Counted from the first letter of the stretch, positions 7,545 through 15,408 are shown. The stretch is DNA of 49,404 nucleotides from F1-120-MAGs238 sp964484185 (GCA_964484185.1 CAZAEQ010000033.1:1-49404), one strand, 5' to 3'. The notes: generated from the sequence alone by a model not told the origin. Program-made: numbers and translations.

Positions 7545-8495
7545 GTGATTGTCTCCAAGCTCATCTTTGGCTGTCTAGCTGCGGCATTTCTGCTGGGAGT
7601 ATGGCTTGTTCGCCGAGGGCTGCGCGGTGTTGCGGTTGATGATCATGTGTACTGTGGCAAGTGTTCGTTTGATTTGCATGGAATCGCGAAGGACGCACAA
7701 TGTCCTGAATGCGGCAGCCCCGCACTTGGACCGAGGCGTATTGGAAGGTGGGTACGCAGGCCTCGACTTATATTTGCGGGGGCGGCGATCATTCTCGCAA
7801 CACCCGTGGCTATTTGGGTGGTTTTGAGCGGGCCAGTATCGGCGGGACTTCGTGCGATTGAGCCGCTGTGGCTGCTGCGCAAAGAGGTTGGCTTTGGCTG
7901 GGAAGCGGGCGATGAACTTGAAGACCGGGTGCGGCGAGGTGCGCTCAATGCAAGAGATCTTGCGAGCGTCATCGAAGAGTCGCTTGAGAATCGGCATTCC
8001 GAGAATATTGAGGAGCGAATACGGTGGGCGAATGTTGCCGACGCCGCGCACAGCGCGGGTCGAATGGACGCCGCCCAGACAGTGCGGTATTTCTCTGAAA
8101 GTGTTGATGTTCAGTGGGTGGGTGGACTGATCTTCATGTTCAAGCCGGCCGTGAATTCCTCAATATTCACCTTTGATGCCTCTATTGAATTCGCAGAGGT
8201 GGATGGTGTCGCGGTCACGATCGCCCAGCCACATACAAATGTCAAGATCCGGCATAGGCCCAACATGAGAGAGGGGCAGACGTGGATCGGCGTTGTGCCG
8301 CCCGATGGTTCTATAGGCAAAGTGCTGGTGGTCCGGTGGCGTGTTCGAATGAGGAATGCTGATACCGATATGCCGTTGGCTGCGGATTGGGTTCACACGG
8401 AGCGTATTGAACTTGGGCAGAACGTCTTCGGGAAGGTTTCGGGGACGCAACGGGCGATTGATGACGCTCTTGAAACTAAGGGCCGCGGAAAATAG
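7545..8495 (+). CDS. Membrane protein with zinc ribbon and long C-terminal domain
   Basis: The 316-aa product begins at GTG 7545 with a membrane span (residues about 3-22), then a zinc ribbon YCGKCSFDLHGI...CPECGSPAL (36-61), then a second span (about 75-96) and a soluble C-terminal region of about 220 residues. The ribbon is of the same C..C.(Y/F)DL.G...CPECG type as the small proteins at 305-1161. The C-terminal region has alternating strands after residue 185 and may be a beta domain outside the membrane. No catalytic motif is recognised. The start is uncertain because no strong ribosome site precedes it. Confidence 0.7.
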   Translation: MIVSKLIFGCLAAAFLLGVWLVRRGLRGVAVDDHVYCGKCSFDLHGIAKDAQCPECGSPALGPRRIGRWVRRPRLIFAGAAIILATPVAIWVVLSGPVSAGLRAIEPLWLLRKEVGFGWEAGDELEDRVRRGALNARDLASVIEESLENRHSENIEERIRWANVADAAHSAGRMDAAQTVRYFSESVDVQWVGGLIFMFKPAVNSSIFTFDASIEFAEVDGVAVTIAQPHTNVKIRHRPNMREGQTWIGVVPPDGSIGKVLVVRWRVRMRNADTDMPLAADWVHTERIELGQNVFGKVSGTQRAIDDALETKGRGK

Positions 8496-8506
8496 GTAAA
8501 TGCAAA

Positions 8507-8531
8507 TGCCGGGGACTGCTGTCCCCCGGCA
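8507..8531 (+). terminator. Hairpin after the zinc-ribbon membrane gene
   Basis: Arms TGCCGGGGAC and GTCCCCCGGCA enclose a TGCT loop, with one bulged C in the right arm, 11 bp after the stop at 8495. A short C-rich stretch and TTTT follow at about 8532-8543, so the poly-T tract is weak. It is the best terminator candidate for the upstream gene. Confidence 0.5.
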
Positions 8532-8960
8532 CCCCCTGCTTTTCGGAGGAAGACTATTCAGAGAAAGTCAATACTTGATTTCTGTCGCTGGCGCGACATT
8601 TTTCTGAGGCGGGTGGTTCGGGCTGTTGCTTTACCACGCTTGAGTTAGAGCATGTTCACTTCAAGTGTGTCGCTCTGGGTGATGCTGGCACTGGGCATTA
8701 GGAAAGCTCCATGAGATCATTGGCCCAAGGGGCCAAAATACTTAAGGATTGCCAGCAAGTGGCTGAAGCCACTCGCAATGACCGGGCGCCCAGGGGGCGA
8801 AGCACCGCAGCTGAATGGGAGCGACTGTATTGCTCTAGATGATACAGGCACCTGGGCATCAGGCAATCAGGCATTAGGAAGAACGAATGAGCGACACGCT
8901 ACATCTCAAATGAGACCGCTCCAATGCCAACGGCGCTGGATTTGATTTGAAGTGTCTCGA
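8532..8960. repeat. 429-bp gene-free stretch with small palindromes
   Basis: No convincing gene is present. Two compact inverted repeats stand out: TTGGCCC-AAG-GGGCCAA at 8720-8736, and AGTGGCT-GA-AGCCACT at 8758-8773. The second sits in a context (AAGTGGCTGAAGCCACTCGC) that has the look of a dispersed REP-type element. A GGCATTAGGAA motif occurs twice (about 8694 and 8870), the second inside GGGCATCAGGCAATCAGG, suggesting decayed direct repeats. A 43-codon frame at 8711-8842 runs through both palindromes and is not believed. The stretch also precedes the 3' end of the minus-strand msr gene, so some hairpins could act as its terminator. Confidence 0.5.
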
Positions 8961-10058
8961 TTATTCAGTTGGCATGGCGCAATGGCCGCCGTTCTTTTCG
9001 TGGTAGTCCTGGTGGTAGTCTTCGGCTGAGTAGAACTTGGTCGTCGAGGCTTTGAGTATCTGGGTCACGATTGACTTGCCTTTGAAGCGGTCGGTTTTGG
9101 CTTGTTCTTCGATGAATTTGGTCGCATCTTCAAACTGCTTGTCATCGGCGGCGAAGATTGCTGAGCGGTATTGCGTGCCGACATCGGGGCCCTGGCGGTT
9201 GAGTGTGGTTGGGTTGTGGTACTTGAAGAATTTTTCGAGCAGGTGCTTGTAGGTGATGCGTGATGGGTCGTAGACGATCATGACGGTTTCGGCGTGTTCC
9301 GTGTCACCTTGGCAAATTTCTTTATAGGTGGGGTTGAGCGTCTTGCCGCCCATGTAGCCGCTGACTGCGCTGATGACGCCATCGGTCTGCTGAAAGCGAT
9401 CTTCGACGCCCCAGAAGCAGCCGCCGGCGAAATATGCGGTCGCGGTTTTGATGGGTTGAGCTGTGCCGGGGAGTTTGAGATCGCCGTTGGCGCCGCGCTC
9501 TACGAAATCGAGCGAGGCAGAGTTGAGGCAATAGCGGAGGCCGGTGGGCTCTGGACCATCATCAAAGACGTGGCCGAGGTGACCGTGGCAACGGGCGCAC
9601 ATGATTTCGACGCGGACCATTCCCAGGGCATCGTCTTTTTCGTAGTAGATGTGGTCGGGGTCGAAGGGTTGGAAGAAGCTGGGCCAGCCGGTGCCGGAGT
9701 TGAATTTGGATTCACTTGAGAAGAGGGGCAGGCTGCAGAGTTTGCAGATGTAGGTGCCGTGCATTTTGTTGTCGAGAAGTGTGCCGCAGAACGCGCGTTC
9801 TGTACCCTTTTTGAGGATGACATCGGCATCTTCTTTGCTGAGGCGTTTGGCGAGTTCATCGATCTTGTCTTTGGGAAGAAGAGCGATGTCGTAGGCAGAA
9901 CGGGAGTAATTTGGAGTTTTGGTGCTCATGTCTTTGGACTTATTTCCCAGAGAGGCGAGGGGGTCTTTGCTGGAATTAGCTGGCGGACCCCAGCCGCCGA
10001 GAGTAAGGGTGATGAGGAGCAATCCACAGAGCAATACGGCGGCGAGCAACAGCTTCAT
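8961..10058 (-). CDS. msrBA: Bifunctional peptide methionine sulfoxide reductase, MsrB-MsrA fusion
   Basis: The 365-aa product repairs both R- and S-methionine sulfoxide in proteins. An N-terminal signal/anchor (residues 2-20) points to the periplasm or outer face. The MsrB domain (about 50-190) has the structural zinc cysteines CKLC (105, 108) and CARC (154, 157) and the catalytic Cys177 in RYCLNS. The MsrA domain (about 205-360) has GGCFWG with catalytic Cys214. Domain order B then A is the less common of the fused arrangements. The start at ATG 10058 is chosen because GAGG lies about nine bases upstream and the signal anchor begins there; an upstream ATG at 10142 adds 28 polar residues. 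Confidence 0.93.
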   Translation of the reverse strand: MKLLLAAVLLCGLLLITLTLGGWGPPANSSKDPLASLGNKSKDMSTKTPNYSRSAYDIALLPKDKIDELAKRLSKEDADVILKKGTERAFCGTLLDNKMHGTYICKLCSLPLFSSESKFNSGTGWPSFFQPFDPDHIYYEKDDALGMVRVEIMCARCHGHLGHVFDDGPEPTGLRYCLNSASLDFVERGANGDLKLPGTAQPIKTATAYFAGGCFWGVEDRFQQTDGVISAVSGYMGGKTLNPTYKEICQGDTEHAETVMIVYDPSRITYKHLLEKFFKYHNPTTLNRQGPDVGTQYRSAIFAADDKQFEDATKFIEEQAKTDRFKGKSIVTQILKASTTKFYSAEDYHQDYHEKNGGHCAMPTE

Positions 10059-10157
10059 TGAATCTACCTCGGGGTTTGACGGAGTTGCGATTGCGTGCGA
10101 TCTGACATGAATCATTGGATGCCGCAGAGCGTTATTCGTCACTCATGGCGGCGGTAT

Positions 10158-10199
10158 TTTGTGCCGGAAGATGAGGAGCAATATGAGCTCCGGCACAAA
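10158..10199. promoter_or_regulatory. Perfect 11-bp inverted repeat in the msrBA / 10301 divergent intergenic region
   Basis: TTTGTGCCGGA at 10158-10168 and its exact reverse complement at 10189-10199 are separated by 20 bp. The repeat sits between the divergent starts at 10058 and 10301, about 100 bp from each. It could be an operator for a dimeric regulator or a hairpin in a leader. There is no U-tract on either side that would favour termination. Confidence 0.5.
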
Positions 10200-10300
10200 T
10201 AAAGAGGGTTCGAAGATCCGGGTTGAGCGGACTTGATTCCGGATCGATATAGGATAAACTGATATACAGGTCTATAACTCGATTCTAGAAGGAGTTGGCG

Positions 10301-11269
10301 ATGCGTAAACTGTGTGCGGTAGCGTTTTCACTGGCGTTTTCAGGACTTTGCTTCGCGGCGGACGAGCCTGCGGCAGTCGCCAAGGCTGCTCCAAAGGCGA
10401 CCTATGCGTTCGGTTCTGAACGGATGCATAAAGACTCAAAGGTCTTCTGGGATGGCTTTCTGAGCGGCCTGCGTGGGTTTGAGCACTTCTACAACCCCGT
10501 CGGCAATCCAATTTACTTTGAGACACCGTTCAACAACACTGGTGTGCGGTTCCTGTACCTTCACCACACCTTCGCTGAAGAGAGCCAATTGCAGGGCGGC
10601 GATCTCAATGTGTACGCATTGCAGGCACGGCTTGCGATTACAGAACGCCTGGGCTTTATTGCCACCAAAGACGGTTACAGCGACTTGAATGCAGATGCCT
10701 TGCCGAAAGAGAACGGTTGGAACAACATTGCAGCTGGCCTGAAGTATGCGTTCTACGTTGATCGTGAGACGGACTTTGTCGCAACCGCAGGCTTCCGCTA
10801 CGAAATGGAGAATGGAGACAAAGAAGTTCTGCAAGGAGGCGTGCAGGAACTCAGCCCGTTCATCTCTGTTGCTAAGGGATGGGGCCAGTTCCATTTTATT
10901 GGAAACATGAGCTATCGCGTCCCAGTTTCCAGCGGCGATGATGGCAACACCATTTTGCAGTGGTCCACGCACTTTGATTATGAAGTTGCGCCGGAGTCAC
11001 TGCCGGGCTTTGCACCGATCGTTGAAATCCACGGACTTCATTATCTTGACAATGGAACACGGACTGGACTGAAAGTCGGCGGACTTGATTACACGAATCT
11101 TGGTTCTACTGACGTATCAGGCTCGACAGTTGTGTGGGCGGGCATTGGGGCACGGTGGAAACTTTCACCTCATGCTTCCGTCGGCGCGGTATATGAACAT
11201 GCACTGACAAATCAGAATGCTGATATATTCGCAGATCGCGTGACGGTTGATGTGGAATTGACCTGGTAA
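10301..11269 (+). CDS. Putative outer-membrane or secreted beta-barrel protein
   Basis: The 322-aa product has a clear signal peptide (MRKLCAVAFSLAFSGLCFA, cut before ADE). The mature part is rich in alternating hydrophobic/polar strands with Gly, Tyr, Phe and Trp (for example GLKYAFYVDRETDFVATAGFRYEM) and ends in an aromatic residue after a beta strand (VDVELTW), as outer-membrane barrels do. ATG 10301 is chosen because AGAAGGAG lies six bases upstream; a TTG at 10295 falls inside that spacing. I know no specific function. It has its own terminators downstream and diverges from msrBA. Confidence 0.75.
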   Translation: MRKLCAVAFSLAFSGLCFAADEPAAVAKAAPKATYAFGSERMHKDSKVFWDGFLSGLRGFEHFYNPVGNPIYFETPFNNTGVRFLYLHHTFAEESQLQGGDLNVYALQARLAITERLGFIATKDGYSDLNADALPKENGWNNIAAGLKYAFYVDRETDFVATAGFRYEMENGDKEVLQGGVQELSPFISVAKGWGQFHFIGNMSYRVPVSSGDDGNTILQWSTHFDYEVAPESLPGFAPIVEIHGLHYLDNGTRTGLKVGGLDYTNLGSTDVSGSTVVWAGIGARWKLSPHASVGAVYEHALTNQNADIFADRVTVDVELTW

Positions 11270-11289
11270 ACCCTTGAACACATTGAGAG

Positions 11290-11321
11290 AGGCCCAGTGG
11301 TCGCGTGATCGCCGGGCCTTT
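11290..11321 (+). terminator. Terminator of the beta-barrel gene
   Basis: AGGCCC (11290-11295) pairs with GGGCCT (11314-11319), followed by TTTT. It lies 20 bp after the stop at 11269. A stronger bidirectional hairpin follows at 11349-11378. Confidence 0.6.
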
Positions 11322-11348
11322 TCCATTGTTTCAGATACTCCAAAAAGA

Positions 11349-11378
11349 AAAGCCCATCGATTCGCATCGATGGGCTTT
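11349..11378. terminator. Bidirectional terminator between convergent genes
   Basis: A perfect 13-bp stem, AAAGCCCATCGAT (11349-11361) with its complement at 11366-11378, and a TCGC loop. A-rich sequence on the left and T on the right let it work on both strands. It separates the plus-strand barrel gene from the minus-strand Gly/Pro-rich gene that ends at 11403. Confidence 0.85.
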
Positions 11379-11402
11379 ATCATTCAAAGTGACTGAGTGT
11401 GA

Positions 11403-12683
11403 TTACGCGCCGTTGGGCTTGCGATCGTCTGCGGGCGGTGGTGGCGGAGGTGCATCGGGGGCGGGTTTGACGATGTGGAATTCGAGCTTGTGCTCGCCAT
11501 CTTTTCCGCCCTTGTGCATTTGTTCCATCATGTGTTCATGGAGTTCTTCCATGTTCCCGCCGCCATCGTTGTGACGATTACGTTTTTGCTTAGCTTTACC
11601 GGCTTTACCGGGGGCTCGTTTTTCCTGATTTGGGCCGGGGCCACGGCTTTCCCAACGACCGCCATCTGGGTTGATGACGATGATGTGAGGCTGACCACCG
11701 GGACCACCACCGCCTTGCATGCCTGGCATGCCTGGGCCGCCGCGGCCGCGGAATGCGCCGGGTGCGCCTGGACCCTGGGGACCGGGACCGTGAGGAACGA
11801 AGAACATTTCACCCTGGCGACCGGGACCGTTGCGTGCGCCCGGGCCATTTGGTCCGCCGCGATGAGGTGCAGCTTGACGTTGTGGGCCACCGGGACCGCG
11901 TGCGCCGGGACCAGTTGGTCCGCGGCCAGGGCCTGAGTCGGGACCGCGACGCTGGGACCACGCACCGGGGCCTGGGCCTTGACGATTGGGACCGCCGCGA
12001 CGAATCTCGATGCGTCGTTCTCCGCCACCATCGCGTGTGCGCCACTCGCCGGCGGGGCCGTCGTTCATGTCGCCTGCATCATGCCTTTCACCATGATGCT
12101 CACGCATCATTTTTTCGATGTGTATTTTTGCTTCAGGAGGAAGGTTGCCGCCTTGAGGGCTGAAACGCATGGTGCGTTTGCGCGGGCCGCCTTCACCATC
12201 TTCTACTTCAACTTGCATTTCGAACATGCCATCGCCGTGACCATGTGCGCTGCCTTGAGGACCTTCGATGCGATGCTCGAACATCTGGCCTTCGCCGCCG
12301 TGCATACCTGGCGAGATTCTCTTGATGATGATTTCTTTCTCTTCGCCGCCGTCGTGGCCGTCAGGTCCGTCATGGCCGCGAACACGCACTCTCATCGGAC
12401 CGTCCTCGCCGTGTCCACCTGGGCCACCGGGGCCGATTCGGCGCACGATGACGTTACGTTCTTGATCACCATCGACATGCACGGTGATTTCTTTGCGATC
12501 GCCGCCATGAGCCGGGGGATCTATGCGATAGCCCTCAACGACTTTCACGTTGCGAGACTTTTTGGATGCCTTTGAAGATGGACCCGATGGATAGGCCTGA
12601 TCGGGTTGCGGCGGTTCAAAAGAGGCGGTGGCGGTCTGGACCGCCAAAGCGAGGATTGATGCCACGAGCGTTGTTGAAACCAT
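11403..12683 (-). CDS. Secreted Gly/Pro/His-rich low-complexity protein (collagen-like composition)
   Basis: The 426-aa product begins at ATG 12683 (GGAG about six bases upstream) with a signal peptide ending near TATASFEPP. Residues about 90-200 hold acidic, His- and Gly-rich runs (GHDGPDGHDGG). Residues about 230-350 are extremely rich in Gly, Pro, Arg and Gln (GPGPQGPGAPGAF) without a strict Gly-X-Y register, so it is collagen-like in composition but not a proven triple helix. Three segments are more ordered: EKEIIIKRISPG, FEMQVEVEDG, and IIVINPDGGRWESRG. The C-terminus has Met/His repeats (HEHMMEQMHKGG) and a run of six prolines. Function unknown; a surface, matrix or metal-binding role is inference. 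Confidence 0.75.
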   Translation of the reverse strand: MVSTTLVASILALAVQTATASFEPPQPDQAYPSGPSSKASKKSRNVKVVEGYRIDPPAHGGDRKEITVHVDGDQERNVIVRRIGPGGPGGHGEDGPMRVRVRGHDGPDGHDGGEEKEIIIKRISPGMHGGEGQMFEHRIEGPQGSAHGHGDGMFEMQVEVEDGEGGPRKRTMRFSPQGGNLPPEAKIHIEKMMREHHGERHDAGDMNDGPAGEWRTRDGGGERRIEIRRGGPNRQGPGPGAWSQRRGPDSGPGRGPTGPGARGPGGPQRQAAPHRGGPNGPGARNGPGRQGEMFFVPHGPGPQGPGAPGAFRGRGGPGMPGMQGGGGPGGQPHIIVINPDGGRWESRGPGPNQEKRAPGKAGKAKQKRNRHNDGGGNMEELHEHMMEQMHKGGKDGEHKLEFHIVKPAPDAPPPPPPADDRKPNGA

Positions 12684-12823
12684 ATTTACTCCACTTGCGC
12701 GTCTACGTACCCAGGGGCTCAACGGCCCCCCACTACAACCATTGCCCGTTTAGAGCCCTTTGGGGACACTATCCGTCAATTGTGTCACGTCTTTCTACTC
12801 ATAGGTCGGACTTTGGGGGTTTA

Positions 12824-12842
12824 ACCGGTCAACAATACCGGT
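12824..12842 (+). promoter_or_regulatory. Hairpin immediately before the hflX start codon
   Basis: ACCGGT occurs at 12824-12829 and 12837-12842 with seven bases between. Because ACCGGT is its own complement, the copies can form a 6-bp stem that ends two bases before the ATG at 12845. No Shine-Dalgarno sequence is visible in the preceding 20 bases, so the hairpin may take part in start-site control. Confidence 0.4.
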
Positions 12843-12844
12843 AC

Positions 12845-14269
12845 ATGACACAACGGAAAGAACGGACGGGCATCGAAGTACAGTCAGAACGGGCAATTCT
12901 TGCGGCGGTTCGGCTCCCAGGCTCAAATTACGATCGACGCGAACCCTTTGGCGAACTCAAGGCATTAGCCGAGCAGGCCGGTGCACAGGCGGTCGGCGAA
13001 ATCACGCAGATGCTGGATCGGCCAGTCTCGGGCACCTTTATGGGCTCGGGGAAGGTGCAGGAACTCAAGGCGCTGTGCGAAGAGCTGAAGGCTACCACGA
13101 TCATCTTTGACAATGACCTTTCGCCCAAGCAGATCGGCGCGATTGAAGAAGTCACGCAGCGCAAGGTGATCGATCGATCGGAATTGATTCTGGATATCTT
13201 TGCGAGTCGTGCGACGACGGCTGAGGCTCAGTTGCAAGTGGAACTGGCGCAGCTTGAATACACGTATCCGCGCATTCGAGGGATGTGGTCGCACTTGGAA
13301 CGCATGGCGGGCGGCGGGATTGGAACGCGCGGGCCTGGTGAAATGCAGCTTGAAATCGATAGACGACTGGTGCAGAAGCGGCAGGTTGATCTGCGCGAGC
13401 GACTGAAGGAAATTCAGGCGCGCAAGCGGCGTGAGGTGTTTGAACGCAAGCGCGAGCACTTCACTGTTGGACTGGTTGGCTACACGAACGCAGGCAAGAG
13501 CACGCTGTTTAACACGCTCACGCGTGGCGGTGCGTATGCGGATGATCGCTTGTTTGCAACGTTGATCACGCGCACGCGGCAATGGGAACTTGGTGGCAGC
13601 GTGACGGCGATGCTCTCGGACACGGTTGGATTTGTGAGAGACCTGCCGCACAATCTGGTGGCGAGCTTTAAGGCGACGCTGGAAGAAGCGACGCACGCGG
13701 ACATCTTGCTGATTGTGCTGGATGTGAGTGATCCATCGGCTGAGATGCATTATGAGACGGTGATGAAGACGCTGGATGAACTCTTTGAGAAGTTGGAAAA
13801 CAGTTCGCATGAGGAAGACAAGAACTGGACGCCGCCGGAGCGGCTGCTTTTGCTTAATAAGGTCGATCGGCTCAAGTCGAACGCGGAGCTTTTGATCTGG
13901 CAGCAAAAGGTTGGACGCAGTTTGCCGATTTGTGCACTGCCGAGCAAGCCGGGAGAGCCGCTACCGCTCGGGCAGGATCAGTTGGCGGCGATGGTGCAAG
14001 AGGCGGTGCTGGGGCCGATCGAGGAACTGGATATCACGCTTCCGATTAAGGATTCCAAGACGATTCACATTATTGAATCGCAGGCGAAAGTGATCGATCG
14101 GGAATACACCGAGGACACTGTGCGGCTGCAGGTGCAGATGGGGCGGAAGCAGGTCGATCGCATGCGGGGTGTTGGGGTGCGCATGAAGATTCGCGATGCG
14201 AAGGGGAAGGATTTGCCTGCTTTGGTGGAACCGGGCGAGATGCCGAAGGGGTGGATGGGGCCGGAGTAA
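12845..14269 (+). CDS. hflX: Ribosome-associated GTPase HflX
   Basis: The 474-aa product is HflX, which binds the 50S subunit and splits stalled or stressed ribosomes. The N-terminal HflX domain (about 15-120) includes GSGKVQEL and DNDLSPKQ; the linker has the diagnostic RIRGMWSHLERM and GGGIGTRGPGE. The GTPase domain has G1 GYTNAGKS (212-219), G3 DTVGF (from 259) and G4 NKVD (from 338). ATG 12845 starts the family-conserved region; the frame is open further upstream but there it only mirrors the opposite-strand gene. No clear ribosome site is seen. It is transcribed away from the Gly/Pro-rich gene and converges on the lipoprotein gene at 14284. Confidence 0.94.
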   Translation: MTQRKERTGIEVQSERAILAAVRLPGSNYDRREPFGELKALAEQAGAQAVGEITQMLDRPVSGTFMGSGKVQELKALCEELKATTIIFDNDLSPKQIGAIEEVTQRKVIDRSELILDIFASRATTAEAQLQVELAQLEYTYPRIRGMWSHLERMAGGGIGTRGPGEMQLEIDRRLVQKRQVDLRERLKEIQARKRREVFERKREHFTVGLVGYTNAGKSTLFNTLTRGGAYADDRLFATLITRTRQWELGGSVTAMLSDTVGFVRDLPHNLVASFKATLEEATHADILLIVLDVSDPSAEMHYETVMKTLDELFEKLENSSHEEDKNWTPPERLLLLNKVDRLKSNAELLIWQQKVGRSLPICALPSKPGEPLPLGQDQLAAMVQEAVLGPIEELDITLPIKDSKTIHIIESQAKVIDREYTEDTVRLQVQMGRKQVDRMRGVGVRMKIRDAKGKDLPALVEPGEMPKGWMGPE

Positions 14270-14283
14270 GCGCGTAAGTGCCA

Positions 14284-14772
14284 TCACTTAGCTGGAATTG
14301 CCTTTTTCGGACAGGCGCTAATGTAGCCGCGGTTCTGTCTGGTTGATGGAATAATGCAAAGCCGGTCGTTTTGCGTCACGACAAGAATGCTCGGATAAGT
14401 CCACATCGCCCCGCCCATGTATCCGGTTTCAATTACGACTCCGTTACTTATGCGAATCACGAGTGTGTCCTCCATCGTATTAAGCCGTTCCATGCGGTCT
14501 GCTTCGCTCGACGAGAGTGGGATTCCCAAGTCCGTCCAGCTTTTCTGACCAGATAAACTAAAATCACTCGCGAATACCCACGTGTCAGTTCCGGGCGGTA
14601 CCGCGCATTCCGGCGCGTCCGCGCCAGATTTCTCCGCCGCCTTCACTGAAGCGATGAACGCCTCTAACTTAGGAGGACTTGGCGGGGGTGACGGAGGTGA
14701 CGGCTTGCAAGCCGTCATTAACAAGGTGAAGACAAGTGAAATCACGATCGTTGAGCGAACATTGTGAACCAT
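14284..14772 (-). CDS. Hypothetical lipoprotein
   Basis: The 162-aa product begins at ATG 14772 with a lipoprotein signal: positive N-region, hydrophobic core and lipobox LMTAC (Cys about residue 22), followed by a Pro/Ser-rich spacer (KPSPPSPPPSPPKL). The remaining 120 residues look globular, with strands around TLVIRISNGVVIETGY and SILVVTQNDRLCIIP. Nothing identifies a family. Upstream in-frame starts would put extra residues before the signal and are rejected. Its promoter region is shared with the 21-bp repeat region that begins about 170 bp away. Confidence 0.65.
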   Translation of the reverse strand: MVHNVRSTIVISLVFTLLMTACKPSPPSPPPSPPKLEAFIASVKAAEKSGADAPECAVPPGTDTWVFASDFSLSGQKSWTDLGIPLSSSEADRMERLNTMEDTLVIRISNGVVIETGYMGGAMWTYPSILVVTQNDRLCIIPSTRQNRGYISACPKKAIPAK

Positions 14773-14941
14773 ACGTGGATCCCCGCATTTGCAATCGCCG
14801 GATGTAGCAATCAACAGCATAGTGCCGACGCAGCGCAAAGGCAGCACGACTCTACCCCTTTCCGGGCACGCTTTTCTCGTTTATGCTCGTACAACACTCA
14901 ATCTCCCCACGCAGTCTTTCAATCCCCTGCGAAAGGAACCA

Positions 14942-15109
14942 ATTTTCCATCGATGAAAACCCATTTCCTCACGATGGTTTCTGATTTTCTCACGATAAAA
15001 AATGATTTCCCATCGATAGTTTTTCATTTTCCATCGATGGAAAACGATTTTTCATCGATGAAAAACTATTTCCTCACGATGAAAAATCGTTTCTTTATGG
15101 CGGTTTACT
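14942..15109 (+). repeat. Array 1: degenerate tandem repeat of 21 bp, A/T-rich, palindromic core
   Basis: Seven consecutive 21-bp units (14942-15088) and a decayed eighth (to 15109) follow one another without spacers. Two unit types alternate: type A has TTTCCATCGATG (units 1, 4, 5, 6) and type B TTTCCTCACGATG (units 2, 3, 7), in order A B B A A A B. Several units are near-perfect palindromes, such as TTTTCCATCGATGGAAAA at 15027-15044. The plus frame starting at 14941 is open throughout and encodes heptapeptides: FPSMKTH, FLTMVSD, FLTIKND, FPSIVFH, FPSMEND, FSSMKNY, FLTMKNR. Many differences are synonymous (TTT/TTC, AAT/AAC). A weak seven-residue rhythm continues about 40 bp upstream. It lies 300 bp before the Fn3-like gene at 15409. 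Confidence 0.9.
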
Positions 15110-15183
15110 CCCCTGCCTTGGTGGTGTGGCTCGTGCATTCGCGCAAATATATGTATCTTTTGGTTGCTTCTATGTCAAATTAG
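14953..15183 (+). CDS. Possible heptapeptide-repeat ORF over array 1
   Basis: The only stop-free plus frame across array 1 can start at ATG 14953 and gives 76 aa: six heptads of hydrophobic-P/L-S/T-M/I-x-x-x, then a hydrophobic tail (MAVYSPALVVWLV) and KYMYLLVASMSN. A longer frame goes back to 14764 but overlaps the divergent lipoprotein start and lacks a ribosome site. Open frame, 3n unit length and synonymous drift favour coding. The palindromic DNA and the absence of a good Shine-Dalgarno argue for a nucleic-acid role. I report it as unresolved. Confidence 0.25.
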   Translation: MKTHFLTMVSDFLTIKNDFPSIVFHFPSMENDFSSMKNYFLTMKNRFFMAVYSPALVVWLVHSRKYMYLLVASMSN

Positions 15184-15408
15184 ACTGTTTTTGACGACTG
15201 TGCTGAGGCGACGTAAGAACTCTTCCGATTCCTGCATCCAGATTCGAAATGCGTCGGCGAGGGGTTACACAAAACACTTCCCGATGCGGCTGGGCGATCG
15301 TGTCGCCGCGTGTTGCGGGGGCTTGGTCGCGCAGCGAGTACAACACAACTCCTGTCGTGCGTGTGTCCGGCATGAGCGATTGCACTTTGCGTGCAGAAAG
15401 CAGGACTT

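Noticed and set aside
8711..8842. 43-codon ORF in the intergenic gap
   Set aside because: It runs across two palindromes, has no ribosome site and no protein-like pattern.
11475..12575. Long plus-strand frames (153, 136 and 198 codons) opposite the Gly/Pro-rich gene
   Set aside because: They mirror the skewed codon use of the minus-strand gene, lack ribosome sites and give low-complexity peptides without domains.
14942..15109. CRISPR array
   Set aside because: The repeats are contiguous with no spacers, the unit is 21 bp and no cas gene is present.
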